DNA of 64,000 nt from Cinnamomum chago (taxonomy: Eukaryota; Streptophyta; Magnoliopsida; Laurales; Lauraceae): assembly GCA_038049695.1 (NCBI GenBank), contig CP142456.1, forward strand, positions 79,941,422 through 80,005,421. The letters are read 5' to 3'. Shown one piece after another: positions 1 to 9,685 of this stretch. The notes beneath the pieces were generated by a model. That model was not told the origin of the DNA, ran no database searches, and was given only the letters and a program-made list of their open reading frames with translations. How positions within the stretch are numbered: position 1 is the stretch's first letter; the number at the start of each line of letters is the position of its first letter. The position numbers were made by a program, and so were the translations under genes.

Positions 1-391
1 TATGCATGTACATATGCAGAGAGAGTGATAATGTACAAACAAGCAATGAAAATTGTAGAGCCCACCCAGGCCAGTGCCAATTCACAGGGAGTGGATGGGA
101 CATGGATAGCTGGGAGAAAAATCATTCCATGCATCCAGCTCACTAGCCTTGTGATATCGAAACGTGCATTTGCTTTTTTTGTAAATGGTTGATAGTGTAG
201 CAATGAACTGTCTAACCTAAGGTAGCATGCAGGTCTCTTATAATTACCGAATACAAAAAACATCTGTGTAAGAATGACTAAGAGGATCATCACAACTCAT
301 GCACCAACATGGCAACTGCAATATCTGCCATTCATCGATGGGCTGGAGACCATCGATAACATTCCATTGCCAAAAAATCAAGTGGATACAT
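1..391. other. 3' flank of the two-repeat gene
   Basis: This stretch should hold the 3' UTR and downstream sequence of the minus-strand gene. I see no further exon with good splice sites. The open frames here have no recognisable content. Confidence 0.4.
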
Positions 392-3300
392 TCACCTGAT
401 GCACCACTTCTGCATGAGAAAAATGAGCAATTACAAGAGAAATGGCCAACAAGCCATATTCTCAATGCACACCCCCCAAATGGAATAGAAAGATTAATAA
501 AGCAAATTATGAAACAAATACCTTCTGCAACTTCCCCCTTTTCCTTAGAATCCTTGCATGGCATTTCCGGATGTAGTGCATGAGTTGATAACTAGAATGT
601 GTTGCAAATAACTGCTCTTTGACTTTGGGGTTTTGAGATAGCCATTCATTGATTGCTTTAGATTTAACTACCTCATTTGCATCTAGTGATTCTAACCATG
701 AATAAACAGGTATCCACTGCTCAGTGCGCTGAAACGGACGTTTTGGAAGCTCACCCTCGGCGACATCACTCACCTGCAATGAAAAAGAAACATAAAGAAA
801 AATACAGTGTATACGTTTTTTCTATTTTTGAAAGATAAAATACAGTGTATACATGAATGGATGTATTCAACTTGCAACTACACTCAAACAAAACATGTCT
901 TTCTAGGAACATTTTTTGTGTGGAGGCATTTCGTTTCGTCACTATGTATTTTTCGTTAACTCTATTAATACACAAAATGTAACCATTCAATAATAATAAT
1001 AATACACAGAATGCAAATGTACAAGGGGGAACGAAATATATAAGCTATCAAATAAGATATCGGCTAGTCCCTGATGTTAACAACATTCCCAAAAAGAAAT
1101 ACAACAAAAGTGTTGGCATATTGGATATATACATCTACATTATCCGCAATCACTCCCCTTTTAGAATGTGGGATATGATCTATCCTACCTCGTCACACCG
1201 ACTATTGGTAAAGTCCCACATCCCACATCACCTAAGTAATGCCTTTGACAATGCTTCATATACTTGTTTGGGCCTTCCACCTATAGCTTAAGCTTTTGGA
1301 TTGGTACATGGTATCAGAGTGGGTTTCGATCCCGTCATTCTTGTATAGCCCACGTGGCAAGCCCGTCCATAAAATATGTTGGGCCTACACATGAGGGAGA
1401 GTGTTGGTAAAGTCCTACATCGCCTAAGTAATGCCTTTGACAAGGCTTCATACCACGTCTTGCAGAACCATTAAAGTTGAGGCCATTAATGAGGGATTAA
1501 CACACATATAAATATATATATATATCTATATATATGTCTATATGTATGCATATATTTAGAGGGCAATTTGTGGCCAATTTGGTGCAAGAAAAGGCTAGGA
1601 TGGTATAGCCCACTTGGATGGATGCCAATCATGAGGGCTGAGGGCTGAGAGATTCAAAATTCTTTACATGACCTCTACCTCATCAAAGCCTTCCCAACTA
1701 TATTGGGTCAGCTATATGAATTATTATTATCATTATTTTGATCAGTAAAAGCAACTTTTGATAAAGAAGACAAAGCAACATACAACGAGCAAAACAAAGG
1801 ACAAACCACTCTCCCACCCAATGCTAGATGAATTATATTTCTCCATTCCAATCTACCACCAACCAAATCCCCATACAATGATAGGCCAAGGCATTCTGCA
1901 AGGAGCTATAAGCCAAATCCCAAGTATCTGGGATAAGCTTGTACATAGGCAGTGGGTCTTGCACATGAAGAATAGCGAAGAAGGGACTAGGTCATGCAGT
2001 TGAGAGTTTTACGTATGAATGGGTCTTCAGTTACGAATGGGTCCTCAGTTGGTTGCGAGTTTTACGTCACTTTCCTTCATGCAGTTATGTTTGGTTTTTA
2101 CATGTATTTGCCTGAGTTGTTACGTGTGTTAATGTCCAGTTATTCGTTTCTAGTTTCCTTTTATTTCGGTTTGCTTGCTTGTACGTGGCCTTGCTTATTT
2201 AAGCAACCATCAGTTGTTAATGAAAGGAAGAAGAATTCATTTGCATTCAAATTGTGGTACTTTTCTCACCCGAAGAGAAATAAATTATATTAGCGTTTAT
2301 ATACTTTGAGTTGGGACCTATCATTGGTATCAGAGCCAGGTTATTTATTATGGGAACCAATAAAGAGCGTATTGAGCAGTTGGAAGATGGGCTACACAGG
2401 ATGGAGCTCGGCATGGCCGATAGGCTTCGTCATGTGGAGGAAACTCTCAACCACCTCTCCGATGTCTTGCTTGCAAACCAGGAGAATCCCAACCACGGCA
2501 ACCAGGGACGGTTGGTGGTATCTTCCAAAACAACAAAGCTTGAATTTCCTCGATTTTCAGGAGATGATCCGACGGAGTGGTTCAATCATGTGAACCAATT
2601 TTTTGAGTTCCAAAATACTCCCGAAGCCCAAAAAGTCTCCTTGGCCTCTTATCACTTGGAAGGAGAGGCCAACCAATGGTGGCAGTGGATTCGCAGGACG
2701 TTCCAAGAAGAAGGACGAGTTCTCTCATGGACGAATTTTGAAGCCGAACTCTGGGCTCGTTTTGGGCCCTCGGAGTGCGAAGATTTTGATGAAGCCCTTT
2801 CGCGGATCAGGCAGGTGGGTTCTTTACGTGATTACCAAAAAGAATTCGAGCGCTTGGGCAATCGAGTACAGGGATGGACGCAAAGAGCTCTTGTAGGAAC
2901 TTTTATGGGCGGCTTAAGGCCGGACATCTCGGATGGTATACGGATGTTTAAGCCCCAGACATTAAAAGAAGCCATCAGTTTAGCAAGAATGAAGGGTGAT
3001 CAACTTGCTCGACAAAGGAGGTTTGGAAGGCTTGCACCACCAACACGAGCTCCTCAAGTTTCTTCCCCTACTCAACGAGCAGCACCACCGGCCCCTGCCG
3101 CTCCTGTGCGGCGACTTTCTTGGGAAGAAATGCAGCAGAGACGAGCCCAAAACTTATGTTTCAATTGTAATGACCGTTTTACTACAGGACACAAATGTCA
3201 GGGACCACGGATACTCCTGTTGGAAGGTTACGAGGATAACGGCGACCTGTTGTGCGACGTTGTCACCGAAGAACAGCCAGCTGGAGAGAATCACGAAGGA

Positions 3301-6300
3301 CCTCCTGGACCCAAAATTACACTACATGCACTAACGGGATGGACCGTGCCCAAAACCATGCGGATCGCTGCCAGAATCTGTGCCCAAGACGTCATTGTGT
3401 TAATTGATAGTGGATCGACTCACAACTTCATTAGTGAGCGTATGGCCAATCTGCTGCGTCTACCAGTGGTGCCTACGAAAAGCTTCATGGTCCGAGTGGC
3501 TAATGGAGAAAATCTCAGATGCCAAGGGAGGTTTGAGGAGGTACAAATCGATTTACAGGGCACCCTTTTTTCTTTAACCTTTTATTCCTTACCTCTCACA
3601 GGGTTGGATGTGGTTTTGGGAATTCAATGGCTTGAGCTACTTGGTTCTGTGGTGTGTGATTGGAGGGAGTTAACCATGGAATTCAGGTGGGAAAACCAGA
3701 CCACGAAATTGGTAGGCATAGACAGGCAACATATCCAAGTGGCATCAATCGAAGAGTTGACTAAAGAAATTCGTCCTAGCCATGCTATAATTGCTCTATG
3801 CCTACAGGATGCCCATACGGAACCGCAAGAAAATATTAATTCAAGCATGCGGGAGATATTACAGGAATTCTCAGATTTGTTCATAGAGCCCTCAAGCTTA
3901 CCACCAGCACGGGAGGTTGACCACGGCATTGCCCTTAAGGAAGGCACAGAACCGATTAATGTTCAGCCTTACAGGTATGTGCGCATTATCAGAAGAACGA
4001 GATTGAGAAGCAGGTCCAAGATATGCTGCAATCCGGGCTTGTGCGACCCAGCACTAGCCCCTTCTCATCACCTGTATTATTGGTAAAAAAAAGAAAGACG
4101 GGAATTGGCGCTTTTGCACAGATTATCGCGCGCTCAACGCCGCAACCATTAAAGACCGATTTCCGATCCCCACCGTGGATGATATGTTGGATGAGCTCTA
4201 CGGTGCTTCTTAGTTTACCAAGCTTGATCTACGGGCAGGATACCATCAGGTACGGGTTAAACCAAGTGATATCCATAAAACTACTTTCCGAACACATAAT
4301 GGACATTACGAATACTTCGTTATGCCATTTGGCTTATGTAATGCACCTTCCACATTCCAAGCCATCATGAACTCCATCTTTCGCCATCATCTTAGAAAAT
4401 TCATATTAGTTTTCTTTGATGATATTTTAGTCTATAGTTCAGATTGGGATCAACATTTAGTGCATGTAAGGCAGACCTTCGAAATATTGAGGCAACACAG
4501 ATTCTTTGTTAAAGCTAGCAAGTGTGCATTTGGGCAGCAAGAACTGGAGTACTTGGGGCATATCATCACTAGTCAGGGCGTGAAGGTGGATGGAACTAAA
4601 ATTGCTGCTATGGTAGCCTGGCCTCGACCTACTAACATTTCGGAACTACGTGGGTTTTTAGGTTTGACAGGGTATTACCGGAAGTTCGTCAAAGATTACG
4701 GCATTATAGCTCGGCCTCTCACCAATCTTCTCAAAAAAGGCCATTTCGGATGGCACGGAGAAGCTGAAACCGCCTTTCTTGCTCTCAAACAGGCCATGAC
4801 GACCACTCTTATATTAGCCATGCCAAACTTTAACGATGCTTTCACTATTGAAACGGACACATCAGGGGAAGGAATTGGAGCAGTCCTGTCTCAACAAGGC
4901 AAACCAATGGCATACATGAGTCGAGCCCTCGGAGTGACCAAGAAATCCTGGTTGACCTATGCCAAAGAGATGTTGGCTATCGTCGAAGCCATACACACCT
5001 GGCGGCCTTACCTTCTAGGCCAAAAATTCTATATTCAGACTGATCAACGTAGCCTCAAATATTTTCTAGAGCAACGAATAACAACTCCGGAGCAACAAAA
5101 ATGGGTTGCTAAACTTTTGGGCTACGATTATGAGATTAAATACAGACCGGGCCGTGAGAACTCCGTAGCTGATGCTCTCTCTCGAAAACAGGGCAGCCCC
5201 ATTCTCCACCGTATTTTCTTTGCACAGGTTAGCTTATGGGAGGAAATCAAAAAAGCTGCAGCAGAAGACCCGTACATTCAGTCGAAGGCCCGTATGCCCA
5301 CAGAACAACCTAGGGGATCATATACATGGCGCCAAGGGCTATTACTATACAAAGGAAGGGTCATTGTTCCGAACAATGCCGCCTTACGGGCCAAAGTGTT
5401 ACACGAAATGCATGACACCAAGGTGGGGGGTCATTCGGGCGTCCTCCGCACGTTCAAGAAGTTGGGGCAGCAGTTTTATTGGCCTGGAATGCATAGATCA
5501 GTGCAAGACTACGTCAAAGGATGCGAGGTCTGCCAGAAAATTAAAGCCGAGAGTTTAGCTCCAGCTGGGCTTCTTCAACCGCTGCCAATTCCATGCCAAG
5601 TATGGGACGACATCACCTTAGACTTTATTGAAGGCTTACCGGTTTCGAAAGGAAAAGACACCATCATGGTAGTGGTTGACAAACTTAGTAAGTCCGCTCA
5701 TTTCCTTACTTTAAGTCATCCTTTTACTGCAAGAACTGTAGCCGAAAAATTTGTGGAAGGCATTATCAAGCTTCACGGCATGCCCAAATCAATTATCAGT
5801 GATCGGGACCCAATCTTCATCAGTAACTTCTGGAAGGAATTTTTCAAGTTGTCGGGCTCCAAACTACAGCTCAGCTCCACATACCACCCGCAGGCGGATG
5901 GTCAGACGGAAGTCATCAATCGCTGCGTCAAACAATATCTGCGGTGTTTTGTTCATCAGTGGCCACGGAAATGGAGCAGCTATTTACCTTGGGCAGAATA
6001 CTGGTATAATACGACTTACCATATTTCGACAGGGATGACCCCTTTTCAGGCGCTGTATGGAAGATTGCCACCCCCCATTCCGACGTACAAAGACGGACTT
6101 TCACCGGTACATGAAGTTGATCAGCAACTCATAAATCGAGATGAACTGTTACGGCAACTAAAGGCCAACTTGGAAAGATCAGTGAACAGAATGAAGCAAA
6201 TGGCGGATAGGAAGAGAAGGGACATTTCGTTCGAGGTCGGCGAAAAGGTACTTTTGAAGCTACACCCATACCACCAGCAAACAGTCTTCAAACGGGTCCA

Positions 6301-8002
6301 TCAGAAACTAGCTAGCCGTTTTTATGGACCCTACCCGATTTTAGAGAAGATCGGACCAGTCGCATACAAATTACAGCTACCAGCAGGGGCACACATTCAT
6401 CCGGTGTTCCACATGTCACTCCTTAGACGATACCAGGACAACGGGGGAATTGTTGAGACCAACCCAGTCGAGTTACCACCATTCACCGATGAAGGCGTAG
6501 TTATCTTGGAGCCTCAAGCTGTTTTAGACTACCGCTGGATCAAGCAAGGAACCCAGCTTGTTGAAGAAGGCTTGGTGCGCTGGAAGCATCTTCCAGCCGA
6601 GGAAGCAACGTGGGAACCAACAGACAAGCTACGGGAGATGTTCCCAAATATGGACCTTAAGGACAAGGCTCCACTTGATGGGGGAGGTATTGATAGGCCA
6701 AGGCGTTCTGCAATGAGCTATAAGCCAAATCCCAAGTATCTGGGATAAGCTTGTACGTAGGCAGTGGGTCTTGCACATGAAGAATAGCGAAGAAGGGACT
6801 AGGTCGTGCAGTTGAGAGTTTTACGTATGAATGGGTCTTCAATTACGAATGGGTCCTCAGTTGGTTGCGAGTTTTACGGCACTTTCCTTCATGCAGTTAT
6901 GTTTGGTTTTTACGTGTATTTGCCTGAGTTGTTACGTGTGTTAATGTCCACTTATTCGTTTCTAGTTTCCTTTTATTTCGGTTTGCTTGCTTGTACGTGG
7001 CCTTGCTTATTTAAGCAACCATCAGTTGTTAATGAAAGGAAGAAGAATTCATTTGCATTCAAATTGTGGTACTTTTCTCACCCGAAGAGAAACAAATTAT
7101 ATTAGGGTTTATATACTTCGAGTTGGGACCTATCATACAAGTTGCACTTATTCAAATCTATCCTTACTACCTCCATCGATATCCTCTTTCGCCAACCCCT
7201 TTTCCTTAGTGGGTCCATCAATCTAAATAGAAAAAAATTTCCTCAACAACAACACCGTTGCTTGTCAATCTGAAATAAGTTTCATCTAATTGTGTCTTTC
7301 TTACCTTTACTCCACATCCATCTCAACATTCTCATCTCCCCCACCACACTTTCTTGATTTGCTCCCCCACCACACTTTCTTGATTTGCTAACATTTTGCT
7401 CTACGGGTCATAAGCGCACTCACGAAGCAGGTCTCCACTTCAACCATGTCAATAATAATACAAAATAAAATCATACTTGTATTACTTATCCCAATTTAAA
7501 ATTAAGTCCACAAATCCAGGACAGTTCATAGTTCATACCCTAATAATCAAATTCCAGCTTGCAAGTACCAACATAAAGCAGCAGTGCCCTAATCACATTG
7601 CATCATCACCTCACCAATCCCCTACCCGAAAAAAAAAAAAAAAATCCATGCCTGTACTCAGATGGAGCATAAATAATGTAAAGCCCTAGAAGTAGAAGTA
7701 GAAGTAGAAGTAGATACAATGAGCATTAGAGAGAGAATGGAGCTGACCTGATGGGCTCGACGGATGAGCTTGTGGAGAGAGATGATCCGGCCGTAGAGGT
7801 GGGAGCGAGGATTGGAGATGAGTTGGTGAGGGATGGAGGAGAGATTGGAGTCGATCCAGACGTCCATCTCGTCCGTCGTCACGTTTCGACGCCTAGGAAG
7901 TGTCGTCAGCCATGTTCGTGCTCTCCTCTCCCATTCCTCCTCCTCCTCCTCCTTCTTTGTCTGGGCCTGGGCCTCCTTTGAAGGAGGATCGAGGTCCGAC
8001 AT
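392..8002 (-). CDS. Uncharacterised small two-repeat plant protein (about 174 aa)
   Basis: I do not recognise this protein by name. Exon 1 is 8002-7748 (85 codons, starting MSDLDPPSK) and ends CAG|GTCAGC. Exon 2 is 773-522 (84 codons), after a TTGCAG acceptor and before an AAG|GTATTTG donor. A short last exon (409-392, five residues and TGA) after TCTCATGCAG is a guess. All junctions are phase 0. Residues 18-23 are an acidic Glu run. Residues about 31-82 and 111-162 are similar at a constant offset of 80 residues with no gap (W31/W111, L35/L115, W49/W129, N53/N133, H77/H157, I80/I160), so each main exon encodes one helical-looking repeat. There is no signal peptide or membrane segment, and a nuclear or cytosolic role is only a guess. 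Intron 1 (about 7 kb) holds a TRIM and a Ty3/gypsy element. Exons 1 and 2 are well supported; the 3' end is weak. Confidence 0.72.
1203..1456 (+). mobile_element. TRIM-type LTR retrotransposon remnant
   Basis: A first terminal repeat starts near 1203 (TATTGGTAAAGTCC) and runs to about 1308. It is followed at once by a primer-binding site at 1309-1319 (TGGTATCAGAG, complementary to the 3' end of initiator tRNA-Met). About 80 bp of non-coding sequence and a purine tract (GAGGGAGAG) follow, then a second terminal repeat from 1402 (TGTTGGTAAAGTCC). The second copy matches the first for about 50 bp (CCTAAGTAATGCCTTTGACAA) and then stops near 1456, so it is truncated. Size and layout fit a terminal-repeat retrotransposon in miniature, with no coding capacity. 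Confidence 0.72.
1309..1319 (+). other. Primer-binding site of the TRIM remnant
   Basis: TGGTATCAGAG directly follows the first terminal repeat and matches the complement of the initiator tRNA-Met 3' end, the usual primer for plant LTR elements. Confidence 0.7.
1879..2323 (+). repeat. 5' LTR of the Ty3/gypsy element
   Basis: Starts TGATAGGCC and ends CCTATCA, 445 bp. It aligns without gaps to 6691-7135 with 11 substitutions. The stretch TGCTTATTTAAGCAACC (about 2192-2208) contains a TATA-like TATTTAAG and is the likely LTR promoter. Confidence 0.95.
2325..2337 (+). other. Primer-binding site of the Ty3/gypsy element
   Basis: TGGTATCAGAGCC lies one base after the 5' LTR and is complementary to the 3' end of initiator tRNA-Met. 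Confidence 0.9.
2350..4086 (+). pseudogene. Gag-protease and start of pol of the Ty3/gypsy element
   Basis: I take the ATG at 2350 as the start because it is the first methionine after the primer-binding site, although the frame opens earlier. Residues about 60-230 match a retrotransposon Gag domain. A zinc knuckle of the chromovirus form CX2C...GHXC starts at residue 270 (nt 3157). The aspartic protease active site, with D353 in IDSGSTHNF, lies at nt 3406. The frame continues into the linker before reverse transcriptase and is lost by a small frameshift near 3975-3985. It then reads nonsense to a stop at 4084-4086. Gag and protease themselves look intact. Confidence 0.9.
3975..4321 (+). pseudogene. 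Disrupted N-terminal reverse transcriptase segment
   Basis: Reverse transcriptase sequence lies here in broken form. One frameshift is near 3975-3985. A second is at the A-rich run 4085-4099, typical of slippage. A stop TAG sits at 4211-4213 in the frame that leads into the downstream pol frame. No single frame spans the region, so this copy cannot make a full polyprotein. Confidence 0.85.
4322..6748 (+). pseudogene. Pol of the Ty3/gypsy element: RT, RNase H, integrase, chromodomain
   Basis: This 808-codon frame starts inside reverse transcriptase, so its first methionine is not a true start. The catalytic FFDD (residues 31-34) is followed by RNase H, beginning near residue 178 with an intact IETDTSG. 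The integrase has a zinc-binding HHCC motif (about 361-405) and the D,D(35)E triad at D434, D494 and E530. Residues about 728-773 form a chromodomain ([16 protein letters not shown]), which in chromoviruses directs insertion by binding histone marks. The frame ends at 6746-6748, about 57 bp inside the 3' LTR. Apart from the missing front of reverse transcriptase it looks undamaged. Confidence 0.92.
6678..6690 (+). other. Polypurine tract of the Ty3/gypsy element
   Basis: A G-rich purine run (GATGGGGGAGGTAT region) directly precedes the 3' LTR, where plus-strand DNA synthesis is primed. It also codes within the overlapping pol frame. Confidence 0.75.
6691..7135 (+). repeat. 3' LTR of the Ty3/gypsy element
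   Basis: 445 bp, TG...CA ends, same length as the 5' LTR with 11 substitutions. It is followed by the target duplication TACAA (7136-7140). Confidence 0.95.
7336..7387. repeat. 26-bp direct tandem duplication
   Basis: The unit beginning CTCCCCCACCACACTTTCTT occurs twice back to back, identical in both copies, inside intron 1 of the two-repeat gene. Confidence 0.85.
7689..7715. repeat. GTAGAA hexamer microsatellite
   Basis: About four copies of AGTAGA/GTAGAA lie in the intron about 30 bp inside the 5' splice site of the minus-strand gene. Confidence 0.85.
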
Positions 8003-8065
8003 CTTTCTTTCTTTCTTGTATTCTCTCTCTCAGGTCTTCTTCCCTCGCCGGTCGCAGGGAAGAGG

Positions 8066-8074
8066 AATATATAG
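8066..8074 (-). promoter_or_regulatory. TATA box of the two-repeat gene
   Basis: CTATATATT on the minus strand lies about 65 bp upstream of the ATG at 8002, in a GA-rich leader context. This is a good distance for a short 5' UTR. Confidence 0.5.
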
Positions 8075-8227
8075 AGAGAGGAAGAGGAGGAGGAGTAGGT
8101 AATTACGGATCTGCCCACGAGGTTTTAATAGGACTGGCGCTCATGGGCCTGGTCAGCCCTGTCCTAGCCTAGACTGCTTTGGGGCCCTTTTTTATATAAA
8201 ATTTAGGATATAAGATTTTTAGAGCTT

Positions 8228-8385
8228 ACATTTGCCCTTAAATGTTTTCGGGAGAGTTGTTCATATAATAACGTTGTAATATTGCACAACCTTAGGACAT
8301 CACAATCACATAGGGTGATATGTGGAATATCGTATGGACAGTTGAACGGGAAATACTTAAATTTTAAACATTTAAAGGCAAATGT
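8228..8385. mobile_element. Foldback/MITE-like element
   Basis: ACATTTGCCCTTAAATGTTT at 8228-8247 is the near-perfect reverse complement of AAACATTTAAAGGCAAATGT at 8366-8385, separated by about 118 bp of non-coding sequence. No clear target duplication was found. Confidence 0.6.
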
Positions 8386-8512
8386 TTGGTTAAGGGCAAC
8401 TCTGCAGACAGTATTCCTAAGTTAATAATGATTTAATATTTGGATCAAGTTGTTATTAAGCAATAAAAAGCTGGTTTTCTATTTCACGGATACAAAAGTT
8501 TGACTAGAACAA

Positions 8513-8653
8513 CGGTTTGCATCCGAGATTGTAAGTTCGAAACTGCATTACCACACTGGGGCTATAAGGGAGTTTACCTTGTTTCCCTCTGCATCTGGAG
8601 GAATTATTCCGACCCAAAAGGTTGGGAGCCCTTCGATAGGAAAAAAAAAAAAA
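8513..8653 (+). mobile_element. tRNA-derived SINE, 5'-truncated copy A
   Basis: A pol III B-box-like AAGTTCGAAACTGC (about 8533-8546) is followed by a body containing GGGAGTTTACC and TTGGGAGCCCTTCGATAG, then an A run. The same sequence occurs in reverse at 25290-25432, which shows it is a dispersed family. The A-box region is missing or degenerate. Confidence 0.75.
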
Positions 8654-9018
8654 CAATAGACAGGGTTGAGATTCAAAATTTTCACCTTAAAACAGATTTG
8701 ATGCCCTAAAAATTAATTAGGTTTTCCGCAAGAAATACAACTATAAAGAAAAAAAAATATGTACAACAAAAATCTAATCTTGTATTTTCCGGATTCAGAG
8801 TTACATAAATGTGCCCTTATTGATAATTTATCCAAATAATTGCTAGAAAGCTTGAATTGACTAGATGGCCAGACTTGGGGCTCCCATTGCCTGTGTTGGG
8901 CTTGGGCTGGATGTAGGCCCATGTTTCTAAAGTCAGGCTAGACCTGAATATGTCCATGAGCAAAGGGCGAAGAGCAAAAAGAAGAGTTTTCTCCTCCTGA
9001 ATCGTGATATGCATATCA

Positions 9019-9026
9019 TATATAAG
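9019..9026 (+). promoter_or_regulatory. ENY2: TATA-like box upstream of ENY2
   Basis: TATATAAG lies about 225 bp upstream of the first recognisable ENY2 coding sequence, followed by a CT-rich leader (CTTCTTCTTCTTCC). It is a plausible core promoter, not demonstrated. Confidence 0.4.
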
Positions 9027-9250
9027 CAGAAGCATCACAATCTCCACCGAAACCAACCCAAAATCAACCTACTTACACTCGAAAGACCAACGCATTCACG
9101 AAAAAGACGCTACAAAATCCAACTCCCGATAGAAGTTCTCGAAAATAATGTGTGTTTTTCAGCCCAATCTCTTCTTCTTCTTCTTCCTTTTCTTCTTCAA
9201 AGGTTTCTTTGATTCATCCTATGATTAATATGTGTTTTTTTTAATGTAAG

Positions 9251-9644
9251 GCGTTCTTCCATCAATCGACCCCCAACCCCAGACGGGGACGAAGATCCCC
9301 AGCAAGAGCTGACCCTACCAGAGATCATAAACATTAAGGTACTTTTACCCCCAATTCATCTGATGTTGTTTGAATTGCTCCGGACTCAAAGATTGATACT
9401 TTTTTCTTTTGAATTTCTCCGGAGTCAAAGATTGATACTTTTTTTTTTTCATTTGATATGTTTCTTTTTGCTGTTCTGTGAATTGGGGTTTCGATGAAAT
9501 CATCTGTAGATGGACATAAACATGAGAGACATGGTTGGGTTTCTCTGGAATTGAGATTTAAGGTTTTATTTCAGATGATTTGTTTCTTTGTGCTGTTTTC
9601 TGAATTGGGTTTTGTTGAAATTTTGATCTGTTTATAATTGTAAC

Positions 9645-9685
<41 letters not shown>

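Larger units (their letters stand above)
1879..7135 (+). mobile_element. Ty3/gypsy chromovirus LTR retrotransposon, complete but coding-defective
   Basis: The element is 5,257 bp long with two 445-bp LTRs (1879-2323 and 6691-7135) that begin TG and end CA. It is flanked by a perfect 5-bp target duplication, TACAA (1874-1878 and 7136-7140). The primer-binding site follows the left LTR and a polypurine tract precedes the right one. The order gag, protease, reverse transcriptase, RNase H, integrase, chromodomain marks it as a chromovirus; size and LTR length recall the Reina group, but that is a guess. By hand count the LTRs differ at 11 of 445 positions (97.5% identity), so insertion is fairly recent. 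Pol is broken by two frameshifts and one stop (3975-4213). It lies antisense in intron 1 of the two-repeat gene. Confidence 0.95.
774..7747 (-). other. Intron 1 of the two-repeat gene, loaded with retroelements
   Basis: This phase-0 GT-AG intron is almost 7 kb long. It holds a TRIM remnant (1203-1456), a TA-rich stretch near 1510-1550, a complete Ty3/gypsy element antisense to the gene (1879-7135) and a 26-bp tandem duplication (7336-7387). Outside these I see nothing coding. Confidence 0.7.
8003..9250. other. Divergent intergenic region between the two-repeat gene and ENY2
   Basis: About 1.2 kb separates the two divergent genes. It contains a foldback element (8228-8385), a SINE copy (8513-8653) and a TATA-like box for each gene. 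No further coding signal is visible. Confidence 0.6.

Noticed and set aside
9147-9202. ENY2 start at the ATG near 9147, spliced at CAAAG|GTTTCT (9202/9203) to 9251
   Set aside because: That intron would be only 48 bp, too short for plants, and the resulting frame is not the ENY2 frame.
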